Positions 11,450 through 23,567 of a DNA stretch of 64,000 nt are shown here, in pieces. A model generated the notes under the pieces. The model did not search any database. It was not told the origin of the DNA and was given only the letters and a program-made list of their open reading frames with translations. Both the position numbers and the translations under genes were made by a program. Origin of the DNA: Ptychodera flava (Eukaryota; Hemichordata; Enteropneusta; Ptychoderidae); contig NC_091934.1 in the NCBI RefSeq assembly GCF_041260155.1, positions 44,594,398 through 44,658,397 on the forward strand, in the 5' to 3' direction. Numbering within the stretch: position 1 is the first letter of the stretch; each line of letters starts with the position of its first letter.

Positions 11450-12340
11450 ACGACAACTGTAATGTATTAGTTTAGGGGGAGAGTCATAGATAAGAACAGC
11501 AAGATCTACATGATATCACAGGTATTACGTCATGTTTTTCGTAAGATGAACATTTTGCGAGAAAATATTAACAATAAGCTTCCTCCAAAAAGGTCGTTAC
11601 CTTGTGAAAATACTGGGACACTAGGATAATAATAAGCACAGTCGGCGAGAATAAAGTTTGCGGATACAAACATACATAGTGTGCTGACAAGATGAATGAC
11701 AGTTCCAGGCCTTTAACATTGTTTTGAGAATGGACTTAGACAGTGAGTTTTACGACAGAAGAAGCAAATTCAACGGGAAATACAACAAAATATAAGGCTT
11801 AGCCAATTGCAAGGAAACAATAGAGAATTCCATCAAATTTAAAAAACGTTATGAAAAGAAAGTATTCACATAACGCCTTATGGACAAAACTAAGTTCATA
11901 CAATCTAGAAAGATTTACTACCCTGATGACATGTTGCTGAACTGAGTGGCAAGACTCTAAGTCACCTTCGATAGATAGATTTGTAATTTCAAAACATATG
12001 AGTTGATAACTTACAAATTGCAATTCGTGCTTGTGATTGATCGTTTGTGCCATTTTTATCGAATAATCTTAGAAGCACAGACAATACGATGTTACCGATC
12101 GGATTCAAACTCACAGCATACGGTATCCAAGAAGTAGCCAAGCGGCTGAGTTTAAAAAAACACGTTTTTCTTATTAAAGCGTTTTTCTAGCTAATCTATT
12201 AGCGCTTTTTTAAGTATAAGGTGAACATCTTACTCGTATTTTCCGTTATTATCATGTGAATTAGGTTCAATAGAGGACTTAATGTACACTTATTTAAAAG
12301 AGCTGCATGGCTGTTCACATTCACATTATCCTTCATGACG
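11450..12340. repeat. Dispersed repeat R1, copy 3 (longest)
   Basis: Covers the whole R1 unit: the first two thirds match 116-720 and the last third matches 9550-9965. Relative to both, it has an extra segment of about 40 bp at about 12087-12130, described separately. No open frame of note. Confidence 0.75.
12087..12130 (-). repeat. tRNA-like insertion within R1 copy 3
   Basis: The segment containing GATCGGATTCAAACTCACAGC is absent from the two other R1 copies at this point. It resembles 16020-16075, which reads GATCGGATTCGAACTGACAA and then CACCCAGTCACCTAGCGC. On the minus strand these carry a GTTCGAATCC-type block like the B box and T-loop of tRNA. A tRNA-derived SINE fragment is the likeliest explanation. 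Confidence 0.45.
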
Positions 12341-15300
12341 AGTTGGTATAATGATGCAAACACTGCAATTAGCTCTACTATTTTATCCTCTTCTTACGTT
12401 CATCCTCATCTCCCTTTCACATGCATTCTAATACTCTTATCTTTCTCCTACTGTAAAAAGCAGTTTCCATGTTCGCTCAGCCATTATAAAACGTTACAAG
12501 CGGGCTGTATACAGGCGCAATTAGTATAAAAGAGATAAACTAGACAACTTAAGCGTCATAGTCAAATGGCCACAATTTTATGTTCTCCTAACAAACAACT
12601 GTTCAATAAAGATCCAGCAGAAAATAAAGGATAAATGTTCCGTTATGTAAGGCTAATGCTTTAAGTTCCTTATCAGTGTTATACATTCGTGATTCCTTTC
12701 TTTTCAGTTAATAAGAATACAAAAAACTTATCCGCTTGCAATTATGTGAACCCTTCTTTGTAAAAGCTCATGTCAGTTACCTAAAAGTTGTAATAGTTAA
12801 ACTGAGTCGTTTTCTTACGAAATATTCAAGTTTATCACAGTTTTAAATTCATATTACTTTATCCAAACTTCAATTGTTGCTTAGTATTTTTAGTAACTTT
12901 GCAATTTTTTATCAAAATATGCCCCTTCATATTTGAACAAGTTCAAAATTCAAAGACTGTATGCACGACTTCACGTAATTTTGTAACTAATTAAATCATT
13001 AAAATTCATACATTATTGAAGAAAAATAAAGATGAAAACACTCGAACTCAGTAAAAGAATCGTAAAACTTCAACTTTTAACGATATATGCCAGCTCATTA
13101 CAAACAATAATTCATATTTCCTTTTTATAAATTTTTCAGTTGATGTAGTATATGTGCAACGTCAACACGATTTTTTATTGTCATTATATGGCATGTTGAG
13201 GATATGTGCGCGAACCGGAAGTGACCAGATGCTAAAAATAGATCAAACATTGCTTCTGCTATGACTTCTGATACCTTTCTTTTGATACAATCGCCATCGA
13301 CATTCTACTTGGATGTTTTGTTTTGTTTTTTGTACTGTTTATCATTATAGAGCCAGAACAGTATGGAAGTCAGTTATTTAGTCGGTCGGTCGGTCGATTG
13401 GTCAGAGGGTAACGTTATAACGACGCTAGCAGTGTTCACGTTGCCCAAGCAATTGGCAGTAAAAGTTAAAGCAGTAAAATGAAATGCTTGAAACATGACT
13501 GTTAATTGGTGTCATAATGTTTCGTTTAAAAGGGAAAATCAATATCAAACGTGTCCAGGTTGCAGTTGCTTGAATACGTAACAGCAGGTAAAAGGTTACA
13601 GACTCCATCGCAGAATTTTTGAACTAATTCAGGCCCTACACTGATCCGTGTCAAACAGAAAACGGTTCGTCATCCCTCTTGGTTAGCCTGAGATTAGATA
13701 TGAACATATCATGAATGAGGTATGTCAATTATAAACGAGACAACGCACTCATACCACCTAGTACCAAAGCCATATACGTTGGTATGGCACGACAACTATG
13801 CCAAGTTCACCCTCTGATAAAAACAGTTAACGTACACGATGTCAGACCCTGCAGGTATAGATTTTCTGTAATGAGTAAAAATGTTGGACAAAAATTGGCA
13901 ATTTTTACCATGATAACAACCTACTTTTTAACAAGGGACGTATTGAGCTATCATTATCGTTGGAACAGTAACTGCACTGCGCAATTTTCACTTGCAAACT
14001 GAAAAGGAGCGTTCCGTCTAAAAACATTTTTTGCGTCTAGTTATTGACACAGGGGCGCTTTTCTAAAACTCAATCCCAGCATTCTTTGCGTATGCCCTCG
14101 TTCATATGCCAGACAGTTCTCTCTTTTTCTATTTTTAGGCATGATAGTAACGATTTTTTGTATCAGTGACAAGGTGGATAATAGTACTTACTGATCGATA
14201 AAAGAGATGTTTTAGTAATGGCATGCTTTAAAATAATGCTTTGCACGTTTCATATTATTTTATTCACGAGCACTCAAACAAACCTGAAGGCGCCCAAGAA
14301 TTAAGTCAAGTACACTTCCGGTTACTCGCATAGTTTACTATGAATCTGCGCATGCGTAGTCAGTAAGCCGCTGGCGCGACTATTAAACAAACTAAACGTC
14401 TAGCGCATGTGGTTGCTGAGTTACATAAATTTAGGTCAAAGACTACCTTAAGTCATCTAAAGATATTTGGGAAATCATTTTTGTCCCACATCTGTCATTT
14501 TCTTACCAAAACCAAACCTCCAGCCTTTACAGTTTCTGAGGTATATAAAAAGTAGATTGAGGTCATGCAAGACCAACCAAAACATTCAGGGTAAAACTTG
14601 TCTCATGCTGATCAGTATCCAATAAAAGACATGTTTCTAGGTCATGTGTTAGCAGAAATCTGAGAAAGTCTGTCAAAGGTTATTCAAGTTCATCCAAGCA
14701 ATATTGAGGATGAATTTAATCACATAGTGGCAAATTACTGGTGGAACAATTTGTTAGTTTGGAAAAAAAAATTGTTAATATCGTTTTATGATTATTGTAG
14801 ATATGCTCTGCTAATGCCTATATGGCCATAAAAATGATTGAAATACCTCTATGAATCTTTCAAATTTTAAATAACTGACGATATAATCACAATTTCAGGT
14901 CATACGACTCATCCAGTCTGCCACATTGCACCTTGGTCCAAATATGCAATTCCCCGTTGAACACAATGAACAGTACAAAAATGACTCCCTAAACTAATTC
15001 ATGTGGCTCGGTGTTCCTGATTTTCGTTTCAGTAAAATCGGAAGAGTCTGTCTGAAGTCAATAAAAATTGTGGATTTTTGATGACATTATCACTCTTTTA
15101 ATCACTGTAAAACGTACTTTTCGTCCAAAAGCAGAAATGCCAAGACAAGATTTCAATTAATATCTTGGGTTATCGGTTAAAGGGTCAGCTAGGTCATTGA
15201 CACCGTCATTGTCTCGTTTGACGTCTATAAGCTAAGGGTGGTATATGGGTCATCTTCGTCAATTTCAATGTTTTTTGAGACGATCTAACGGCTGATGTAA

Positions 15301-16015
15301 CGTGTAATCTGAAAATTAGATCATCTACAGTAAAAAACTAACATAGGCCGTCTACGCGCCAATTTATTAGCGTGTTGACAAGAGAATGTGAGAGGCACTG
15401 ATTGTTTTTTTGTGAAAAACATACTTGTTTTAACTGCCCCTAAAAATCAGGCCTAAGCCCCAAATGACTGCTTAGAAAGTCAGTAGATCGTAGTGCAAGG
15501 CAGTAATTTGTTGAGTGACACATGTCGAGTGCTAAGTATCCGAAGCTATAAATATAGTAAAAAGAAATCATAATGTCTCTAATATAGTCTGGCCACTTCC
15601 TAGTGAACTCTGACACAAGATATCTCATTATCTTCCCCTTTAAAAAGTGAAATTGGCAGAAACTCAGATTATTTTTGCCTATTGGCAGTAGCAGGAATTT
15701 TCATATATCATATTTCATACATCACATGATGCACTTTTGCAATTGCCATCTGTTGAATATTTTAAAATCTGACGTAAGGCTACGTCATTAGTAACCAGAT
15801 CAGTGTCGCACAAGCAGCCCACACGCTCTCGAAATATTGCCAAGAAAAGCTATCCAAAGCTAGGCCTGGCATTTAGTGTGCATTAGCAATATTGGCTAGC
15901 TGGATGATACTTATGAAAGATGAGACATCCTCAGCACGCTTGCCACATATCCGCCGTCTTGATTTTGAAATCTCTCGCCCATTGTTTCAATATGTAATGT
16001 GATAAATAGGTTAGT
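12341..16015. other. Gene-free stretch
   Basis: About 3.7 kb of AT-rich sequence with only short chance open frames. A CGGT-repeat is seen at 13381-13397. No element or gene was recognised by eye. Confidence 0.4.
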
Positions 16016-16017
16016 AG

Positions 16018-16078
16018 ATTTTCGATCGGATTCGAACTGACAACGTACGGCACCCAGTCACCTAGCGCAGACATCACA
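16018..16078 (-). repeat. Possible tRNA-derived SINE fragment
   Basis: The reverse strand reads CAGTTCGAATCCGATCGA preceded by GCTAGGTGACTGGGTGCC, resembling the 5' half and the T-arm of a tRNA. It matches the inserted segment at 12087-12130. There is no clear full cloverleaf, so it is not called as a tRNA gene. Confidence 0.4.
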
Positions 16079-16480
16079 AGTGTACATTTAAGTACTTACC
16101 ATCTAACAATAATACATATTCCTATCGTTGGACTGAAAATCTGTAAAGGGGAATAACATGAACAAGAGCTTTGGACGTAAGTTAGAATGTACCTCGGCAA
16201 CAGATATTAAAACTCTCAAACTTACATCTTTCTTGTCTGACCTACCACTTTCGGATACTCATCTTAAAGCCCTTTGTGTAAGACAAGTTTTCACCGGCTT
16301 TGTTTTTCAAAAATTGAAAATTGTATTTTCCTCAATACAGTTAGAGATGGCGGCCATCGTGAATTTCAAATATCGGTAAATCTTTGGTATTTGTTTCTCC
16401 ATGTTATCATTTTCTGTTAACAGTCCCATTCAAAATCAATCCAAAATTTCAATGATATTGACAAATGTTTTAGAACATTT

Positions 16481-17404
16481 TCAGAGGTACCAGCCCACTA
16501 CAAAGTCAGAATATTTTGCTGGGAATTTTGTGGATCTGGTTGGTCTTTCCTTACTGCCTACATTAGGAGTTTTTAATGTCTGTTGGCCTTTGTTGACATT
16601 TTCTGGTACCAACTGGTCATCACATGATATGTTGATACATGGCAAGTCCTTGCTCGTAGACTGGTTGTCCAAGTGTGTTGGTGAGCTCTCTGGTTTCGAT
16701 GCGTTGTTGTCAGTGACATATTTTCTGACATGTGTAGTATTCCTCGAATATAGAGCACCATCGGGAGACTCAACTGTAACACTGTTTCCAGCCTTGTTTA
16801 CCACGGTGTAAGGAGTTGGGTTGAATGGGGTGGAGAACTTGTTGGTTTTCTCTTGTTTTACCAGAACTTTGTCTCCAACTTGCACTTCAGAATATTGTGC
16901 ATTCCTTCTGTCATCCGCGTATATCTTGGCTCTGCCTTTCTGCTCAGCATCTCTGTCTCGTACATCCATGTCAGAGTGATGTTCTGTGTTCATCTCTGGT
17001 AGTTTACCTCTGATCTTACGTCTGAACAACAGCTCAGCCGGACTCTTTCCTGTCGTTCCGTGGTCGATACCTCTGTACTTTGTCACATATTTCCTTAGCT
17101 CCTTTCTCCAGTTTCTTCAGCCTGGGCTATGCAGATTCTCTTCATGAGCGATCTGTTTTTAGCGTTCTACTTCGCCATTTGTTTGTGCCCATTTTGCAGT
17201 AACTTTGAGATGTGTGACTCCATTGTTGTCACAGTATTCCTTGAATTCTTCTGACCGGAACTGAGGACCATTTTCTGACTTGATTGTCACTGGAAGTCCC
17301 TGTCGACTGAAGGTATCTTCTAAGCAGTCAATTATCTTCTCCATTGTTGTAGAAGTCAGGATAGCATATTCATAGTAGCGACTATAGTAGTCTATGAAGA
17401 CCAA
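16481..17404 (-). pseudogene. pol: gypsy integrase core and C-terminal domain
   Basis: The first catalytic aspartate lies in FIDYYSRYYE. The second position reads KSENGPQF, glutamate instead of aspartate. The glutamate in TNGEVER is present. A stop just after EVER and another break near 17090 separate the core from a C-terminal frame (17086-16481) with TGKSPAELLFRRKIRGKLP and a GPY/F-like block NPTPYTVVNKAGNSVTV, ending at GWYL. Integrase would insert the cDNA; the changed DDE residue and stops make it non-functional. Confidence 0.85.
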
Positions 17405-18183
17405 TATGCAGTGTCCAGATGGGATGGGACAAGTAAATCAGTGGCAACATCCTGCCATGGACCATCAGGCAGTGTTGTTGGTCTCAATGGTTCAGGTGGA
17501 TCAGGTCTTGCCATCAGCTGACAACCATGACATGAAATGCAATGTTTCTCTGCTGCCTCGTCCATACCTGGCCACCAAACTTTACTTCTCAGGTTCTGTT
17601 TTGTTCCCACCACTCCAAGGTGTCCTTCGTGTGCCAATGCCAAGGCTTGTGGTCTCAGTTTACAGGGTAGTACAATGTGTGTACCTCTCAGTACTAATTG
17701 TCCAATTGTACAAAGTTCTCCTGCTACTGGCGCATATTGCTCGCATTTGTCAAATCTGCCTGTCTTCATTGCAATTTTCACCTTGGCAACTTCCTCACCT
17801 ACTGCAGATGCTTCTTCAACCTTGCGTGTTGTTAGCGCTCGTGGGGTGGCATTCAATTCAACAAAGTGCACATATAATTCAGCTTTGTGCAGATGTTCAG
17901 TCTTGTTTTTTCCATCTCTTAGAAGACGCGAGAGTTGATCGGCTATGTTCTGAGGACCTGGTACGTATACCACTCTGAAAGTATACAGTTGAAATTGCAA
18001 AACCCACCTTACTATGCGAGCACATGGTCGAGATCTCGGACTGTAGATAGCTTGCAGAGGACGATGATCAGTCACCAAGTCGAATTTCATGCTATAAATA
18101 TATGCATGAAATCTCTCATAACCCCACACTAGTCCTAGTGCTTCCTGTTCTGTCTGGGAGTATCTGCGTTCAAAATCTGTCAA
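17392..18183 (-). pseudogene. pol: gypsy RNase H C-terminus and integrase zinc-binding domain
   Basis: The 263-residue frame starts with RRYSQTEQEALGLVWGYERF (RNase H) and TDHRPLQAIY, followed by NIADQLSRL. It then shows an integrase HHCC domain: H-x3-H in LAHEGHLGVVG and CISCHGCQL. It then reads PWQDVATDLL, and the frame is lost at the start of the catalytic core. This follows directly on the RT frame across a frameshift at about 18183. Confidence 0.88.
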
Positions 18184-19364
18184 GCTTCGGCTTGCGTAGC
18201 ATACCAGACAAAAGCGCCTTTCTGTTTCTGCACCAGCACTGCTCCTAAGCCTACTGGGCTAGCATCAGCGATTACCTTCATTGGTGCGTCTTTATCGAAG
18301 TATGCCAAGGTCTTTGCCTTTGCCAGACTCGTTTTCAGTTCTGCAAATGCTGCTTTCTGTTCTGCTTCTTTTATGTCCTTTCTTGTGATTCTCCTCAAGG
18401 GTTCTGAGATGGTTACGAATCTTAGTATGAATCTACTACTGTAGCTAACCATGCCCATGAAACTTCTCACTTCAGATGCATCTTTGGGTTCTCTTGCTTC
18501 CATTACTGCTTTAACTCTGTCCTGTGTTGGCCCTATGCCCTTCTGTGACAGTAGTATTTCCATGAAAACAAGCTCATCCATGTTGAATTGGCATTTCATC
18601 GGATTGAGTGTTAATGCACACTCGCATAGCCGTCTGATGACTGTATGTAAACGGTGATCATGAGTTTCTTGGTCAGGCCCATGAACTATGATGTCAGCTG
18701 ATATATTCTCGACGCCATCGATGCCTGCCAGAGCTATGGCAATTTTATGCTGATACTGCCCACTTGCCGAACTTACACAAAAGAGCAACCTCTTATATCG
18801 ATACAGTCCTTTGTGTGTAGCAAATGTAGTAATCCCACGAGATTCTGGGGTAAGCTCCAGCTGGTGATATCCCCATTTAAGGTCAAATTTGCTAAATACT
18901 TTTGAACCGTTTATATTTTGTAGAAGTTCATCCACTGTAGGGATAGGGTGTCTGCCGTGTATGATTACCTCATTGGCTCTTTGCATGTCTATGCATAGTC
19001 TGATGTCATTTCCTGATTTGGGTACTACAACGACTGGGTTTACCCAAGGTGTAGGTCCATCGACTGGTTCAATTATGTCCAAGCTAAGCAGCTCATTAGT
19101 CTTTGCCTCTACCTTGTCTCTCAAGTTGAACGGGGTTCGTCTTAGAGGCTGTGCTACAGGCTCTGCAGTTTGGTCGATGTGGAGACTCACTTGTTTGGTG
19201 TTGAGTTTTCCCACACCAGTGAACACATCTGGGTATTGTTGCTGCAGGCTGTTGGCCATATTTGTTACTGCTGCAACGTTTGCACCAATGCCAATTTTCA
19301 ATACGCCTAGCTTCATTACAGTCTCCTTGGCAAGTAAAGGTACGCCTTTGCCTTTGATTACCAT
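18180..19364 (-). pseudogene. pol: gypsy reverse transcriptase with start of RNase H
   Basis: The 394-residue frame shows RT blocks in order: PTPWVNPVVVVPKSGNDIRL, CIDMQRANEVI, FSKFDLKWGYHQLEL and TFATHKGLYRYKRLLF, then the catalytic region ENISADIIVHG. The family motif is x-x-D-D; here the first aspartate is alanine. RNase H begins near VIADASPVGLGAVLVQ. The frame is lost at 18180 and continues in another frame. Long open frame, but catalytically broken as read. Confidence 0.9.
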
Positions 19365-19510
19365 GAATTCAGCCCTGGTTGAATTTTCACGGCTCTCACG
19401 TCACTTGTAAAAGTGCCCTCGACTGATAATTGCTTCTCAGATCCATATGGGTAAAGTTTCCTGTTTACTTATGCAGCTTGTGACATGCATTTTATCCATT
19501 TGGACCTTAA

Positions 19511-19835
19511 TCACTCCCACGTCGGCTCATCAATAATGTTGCTCGTTGCACCGAAGTCTACTAATATTTTGAGTTTCACACCCCCAATGTTTATGTCAAG
19601 CATGTTTGAATTACCTTTCCCTACGACTGTGAAATGTTGAGAAGTGTCCTGTGGCTCCTCAACTGCCTTGACTCTAGATTTAGTCTTAGTCTCTTTTGAT
19701 CTGCATGCTTTGGCAAAATTATTTTTGCCACCACATTTCCTGCATGTCTGTCCTTTTGCAGGGCATTTAGGATCGCGCCCAAAGTGTCCCATTGATCCAC
19801 AGCGGTAAGATGTTTTCTCTTTCCATGCTCTTGTT
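19511..19835 (-). pseudogene. gypsy zinc knuckles and aspartic protease, both with altered key residues
   Basis: The first knuckle reads SYRCGSMGHFGRDPKC, with serine where the first cysteine is expected. The second reads CRKCGGKNNFAKAC, with asparagine in the histidine position. The protease core that follows reads ILVDFGATSNIID, with phenylalanine in the D-T/S-G triad. A stop follows shortly after PTWE. In the family, the knuckles bind RNA and the protease matures Gag-Pol; as read, neither is expected to work normally. Confidence 0.8.
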
Positions 19836-19862
19836 TCTTTATCTTTGCCCCGTTTCTTGGGT

Positions 19863-20500
19863 CTATGAGGGTGTTCGTTTTTTTTCAGTCAGTCTGTTGA
19901 TGGTTTCTGTATCTCCCCTCTTTACTGAAAATGCTGCCATTTGTACTTCCACTTTCTCACACTGATCTGCTCTTTGAAGTGTGCGTGTTAGTATCAATCC
20001 CCTACCTACTTCCAGTAATTTCCGACGTACGTAATCCGATGAGCATTTATTTAACACTGCATCCCTGATTTGGTTGTCATTGCCAATGCCAAAATTGCAT
20101 TCTTTGGCGGCCTTTCTCAGACGAGTAACAAATTGAAGTACTGTCTCACCTTGTTTTTGTACGATTTGATGAAATGTCTGTCTGGCGAACGCTGGGTTTA
20201 CTTGAGGCACAAGTAGGTGTTTAATGCAGTCACAGCTTCACTGTATTCTGTGGCAGTTCCCGTGTTTGATAGAGTTGAGAAAATGTCCTGTACATCTGGA
20301 CCCGCTAAATGCAATAACAGTGCTCTTCGCCTTTGTTTTGTGGCGGCTGAGGCATTCTCGTCAAGTATTAGCCCTTTTCTGTCCGCATACAGTTCAAAGG
20401 ATGTCACCCATCGTGTCCAGTGAGGCCAAAGTGTCGACGGGTCTGAGTAGCAGTCAAATTTTGGGATCGGATTATTCTCCATTTTCCCTTCCATTTCCAG
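19863..20500 (-). pseudogene. gag: gypsy gag
   Basis: Two overlapping minus-strand frames (to about 20198, then 20210-19863) encode a retrotransposon gag: a PKFDCYSDPSTLWPHWTRW start region, then FARQTFHQIVQKQGETVLQF and LRKAAKECNFG, which are typical of capsid-like gag in metazoan Ty3/gypsy elements. A frameshift near 20200 separates them. The open frame runs upstream to 20548, but that part overlaps the probable LTR/primer-binding region, so MEGKMENNPIP (about 20490) is the more likely true start. Gag would form the particle that packages the RNA. Confidence 0.8.
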
Positions 20501-20560
20501 CGAGACTGGTGTCGATGTGGTATCCTCGCCGCCAATGTTATATGCCACTTTGGTCGGTAT

Positions 20561-21787
20561 TAATGTTGGTCACTCTTACTCCATAAATTAGAGGACACTC
20601 AGAATTGAATCTCCAGACATGTGCTTTATTACTTCCACGCCATGCTGCTCAAGAACCTGAATGAGGTTATACATCCCATAAAGCAATACATGGTAACTTA
20701 TAGCAACATACTTCAGATATCATATATCTGATACACTACACTCCACTACCAGAATTTGCACGGTGACCCCTTATTATTTATCATTGAATTTGAAAGAGAA
20801 TGGTTGAAAGACTCCTTCAGGAACGTTTGAGCAAAAAGTTTAAGTATTTTACTTTGGAGGCAGGTACTACTTAAAATTTACTGATTAAAGGTCCAAAGGT
20901 AAATACTTAATTGGTTGTATTTAACTACCGGTGAGGGAATTTAAAATCAAGATTACGTATGTCACAAGCGTACCATATTTTCATGTTTTTTATTATGGCC
21001 AAATGTTGTTACTTGTAACGTTCCTCATCAAGCCACATTTGAGGAATTGTCATTTGAAGGCATTTGCGATTGTCTGAGGTAAATTATTTGACGACCGATA
21101 GATCATTCTGTTTCTTTTTTAGATAATTATCGTAAGCTGAGCATGTCCTACCTTGTCTTCAGTATCACCGAGCCAGCCTGTAGAGTCAATAAACACAAAA
21201 TGCTTGGTCACACCTCAGATTGTTTAATATTTAGGCAATGTTTCGAAAGCCTGTGGTGGATATCAGAGCTTTCGAGTATTTTCGTCGTATTTTTCAATTT
21301 ATCGTCATGTATGCAACCAAATTCAAAAGTGTATTTTGAAAAAATTTATGTATAATTGCATTAATTGCGAAACGCGTAAATGTTAAGGAAGAGTCCCGGC
21401 CAGTTCACCATTTACAGTCGTGCTGCCCTACTCATTTTTGCTGTACCAACAGCCTTGAAGGTCACACTAGCTTTTAGCTGTCGTCGTCTTGCACTGTTAA
21501 TTGACAAGATTGCTATTGCTTTCAACAGTGTTATGGGGTTTTTTCCCGATCATTTTATGAAAGATATGTGTATTTCATTCGGTACATGAACGTCCTTCAG
21601 TGCTATCTAGCATGGAGTGCCACCTTGATGACTCTGGTTGAAACGACCTTTTCATCGGTCAATGCGCATTATGTAAGTACACTGCTACGTAGTCGCACAA
21701 ATATTTCTGAAACCTAAGATTAAAGAAAAGTGCAGCTATTTTTAAAAGAATCCCCCAAAAAGGAAACATGGATTAATGGAGATACAT
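20561..21787. other. Presumed 5' LTR of the gypsy element, then gene-free sequence
   Basis: The first few hundred bases should be the gypsy 5' LTR (minus-strand sense: an AATAAAGCAC signal at about 20625, then a GAGTGTCCTC end region). Its outer boundary could not be set because no second LTR copy was found. The rest up to the BEL element has no recognised feature. Confidence 0.4.
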
Positions 21788-22322
21788 TGTGGGAAACTTC
21801 CCGACAATATTATTCGTATTTGTTGTTGTTTAGAAATTTGGCTGAATATTATACACAACTGTTGATATTCTAAACACTTACTGCACACAGCCTGCAAACT
21901 TTGCTCATCGGAGACTTTTCTAGAGTTTGGACACAGCTGTGAGAATCTATGTGCAGGTGATAGTTGAACTGTCTCTGAAAGTACATATTTGCAGGACATT
22001 CATCACTGTGTGTGTGCTTTGATTTATTTAAGCAGACTGTGTTAACATGGCCATTTGTTACAAAGTTTTGGGCATATTTGCTTCATAATTGAAGTTATTC
22101 TTGTTACTTTTTGTGATTCTGGGGTTAAATTCTCATTACTAAAAGATTTCCCGTCATGCTTTTAGAACCTGTAATGGCCATGCACAGGGATACGGCGTGT
22201 TGCTCTATACTGCGAGTTGAAACGTAATAAACTAATGCTTTTGTTGATTGAAAACTGTGAGTTTCTTCAGTGTCACTCGGAATGATGAGCGGCCGATATC
22301 TCTACACTAAATATTCCCAACA
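21788..22322 (+). repeat. BEL/Pao 5' LTR
   Basis: 535 bp. Matches the 3' LTR along most of its length, including GAAATTTGGCTGAATATTAT, GACTTTTCTAGAGTTTGGAC and GAGTTTCTTCAGTGTCACT. The right end, CCCAACA, is followed by CTGGATGGTGGCGACC, the likely primer-binding region. Confidence 0.88.
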
Positions 22323-22514
22323 CTGGATGGTGGCGACCACGACGGGAGGACAAGTGTGAGTACATCATAGCATTGTATATAGCATTGCATCAGCAATCAA
22401 ATACAGGTGAAAGTGTTACCGAAATTTTCGTGGGAAAACAGAACTGACGCAGTTAATACGAGGTCTTTAATCAATCAACCGATTGACCGTAGTACTTGCA
22501 AATATATAGGAAAC

Positions 22515-23450
22515 ATGGCCTTCATCAAGGAGGAATTCAAACGACAGCTAGCAATTGCCGAAATCAAACTTGATGAAATTGCCGAGATGGCCAACGGTAA
22601 GGACACAGCAGACATTACCATGGCATATTAAAAAATTAGGAGGGTTGATCAAGCGAATGGACAAATCAAGAGACGAGACAGCTGAATATCTCTCTGCAGC
22701 AGAGTCAGACTTAGAATATGAGAAGGAGTAGACAGAAAGTGTCAATATAGTTATTAAGGGAGGCACGTCAGCGTATCAGAAAACAGCTGGACAAAGCTGT
22801 GGAAAGAGATATACAATTAAAGCCTTAAACAGAGCTACTTATCCAGCTTAAGGTAAATGAGGAATAGTCAAAATACAGACTACAAAAACTAAAGGAAATT
22901 TAGGAGGCAGCCGCACGTTAACAAAGTCGAGAGGAAGAGTGGTACAAACAAAAGCTAGATTTCGAATATCAGTTGGAAGCCAACCGTGCTGAACGAATTG
23001 ATCACGGGGGAGCAGGCATCATCAGCACCCCCAACACAAGCAGTGAAGCTTCAGAAGTACACCATCACGCCATTCTCTGGTGACTATAAGGACTGGTTAC
23101 GCTTTAGAATCAGTTTACAGTAGAGGTGAATGGTTCTAATCTCTCAGATATCAGTACGTTTTGTTACTTATTAGATCTTGTGAAAGAGAAACCAAAATAG
23201 ATTATCAAGGAGCCAAAAAAATACTTGTCCAGACATATGGGAAGGACATTCAGGTGCACAAATCCTTGATAAAGGAACTTGAGGGACTACCAGCTGTGAC
23301 CAACATTCACAGGTTGCATGACATTCATAACTTTTATAACAGGCTTGCCAGAATAGTTGGTACTCTCACAACAATGAGCACTAAAATCGGTCTATGCTCT
23401 GATGGACAAGCTTGCCCCAGTTTGAGAAGTACTCGTACAAAAGGACGATG
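22515..23450 (+). pseudogene. gag: BEL/Pao gag
   Basis: Fragments in several frames. The first, MAFIKEEFKRQLAIAEIKLD (from 22515), is followed by a coiled-coil-like charged region, then the conserved segment around FSGDYKDWLRF (about 23077) and SNLSDIST. A further frame (23161-23450) contains KKILVQTYGKDIQVHKSLIK, typical of Pao-type gag. Several stops interrupt the frames. The region ends where the 0.97-kb insertion begins. Confidence 0.75.
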
Positions 23451-23567
23451 ATTCGGAGGAATGGGGTTTGGAACTGCTTGTTGAAAATCTGCGTAAGTAT
23501 GTGGAGAGAAATCCCCTGAGAGTTAGTGATGATACAATTGCCACAGGGAGAAGAGATGATATTTAGA

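Larger units (their letters stand above)
16481..20560 (-). mobile_element. Ty3/gypsy LTR retrotransposon, defective
   Basis: A near-complete internal region on the minus strand in the order gag, zinc knuckles, aspartic protease, reverse transcriptase, RNase H, integrase (HHCC, DDE and a GPY/F-like C-terminus). The reading frames are long but broken by at least four frameshifts or stops. The protease, RT and integrase centres each carry a missense change. At the 5' end, TTGGCGGCGAGGATACC (about 20517-20533 on the minus strand) looks like the LTR end plus primer-binding region, with a polyadenylation-like AATAAA 100 bp upstream. I found no matching 3' LTR below 16481. Confidence 0.88.

Noticed and set aside
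12087..12135. tRNA gene
   Set aside because: Only a T-arm-like block is visible and no cloverleaf with anticodon arm could be drawn.
18889..19410. 173-codon plus-strand frame opposite the RT
   Set aside because: Antisense of conserved RT blocks; its length follows from the minus-strand codon use.
17394..20586. Plus-strand frames of 60-190 codons over the gypsy element
   Set aside because: They are antisense shadows of the minus-strand gag-pol frames, with no family resemblance of their own.
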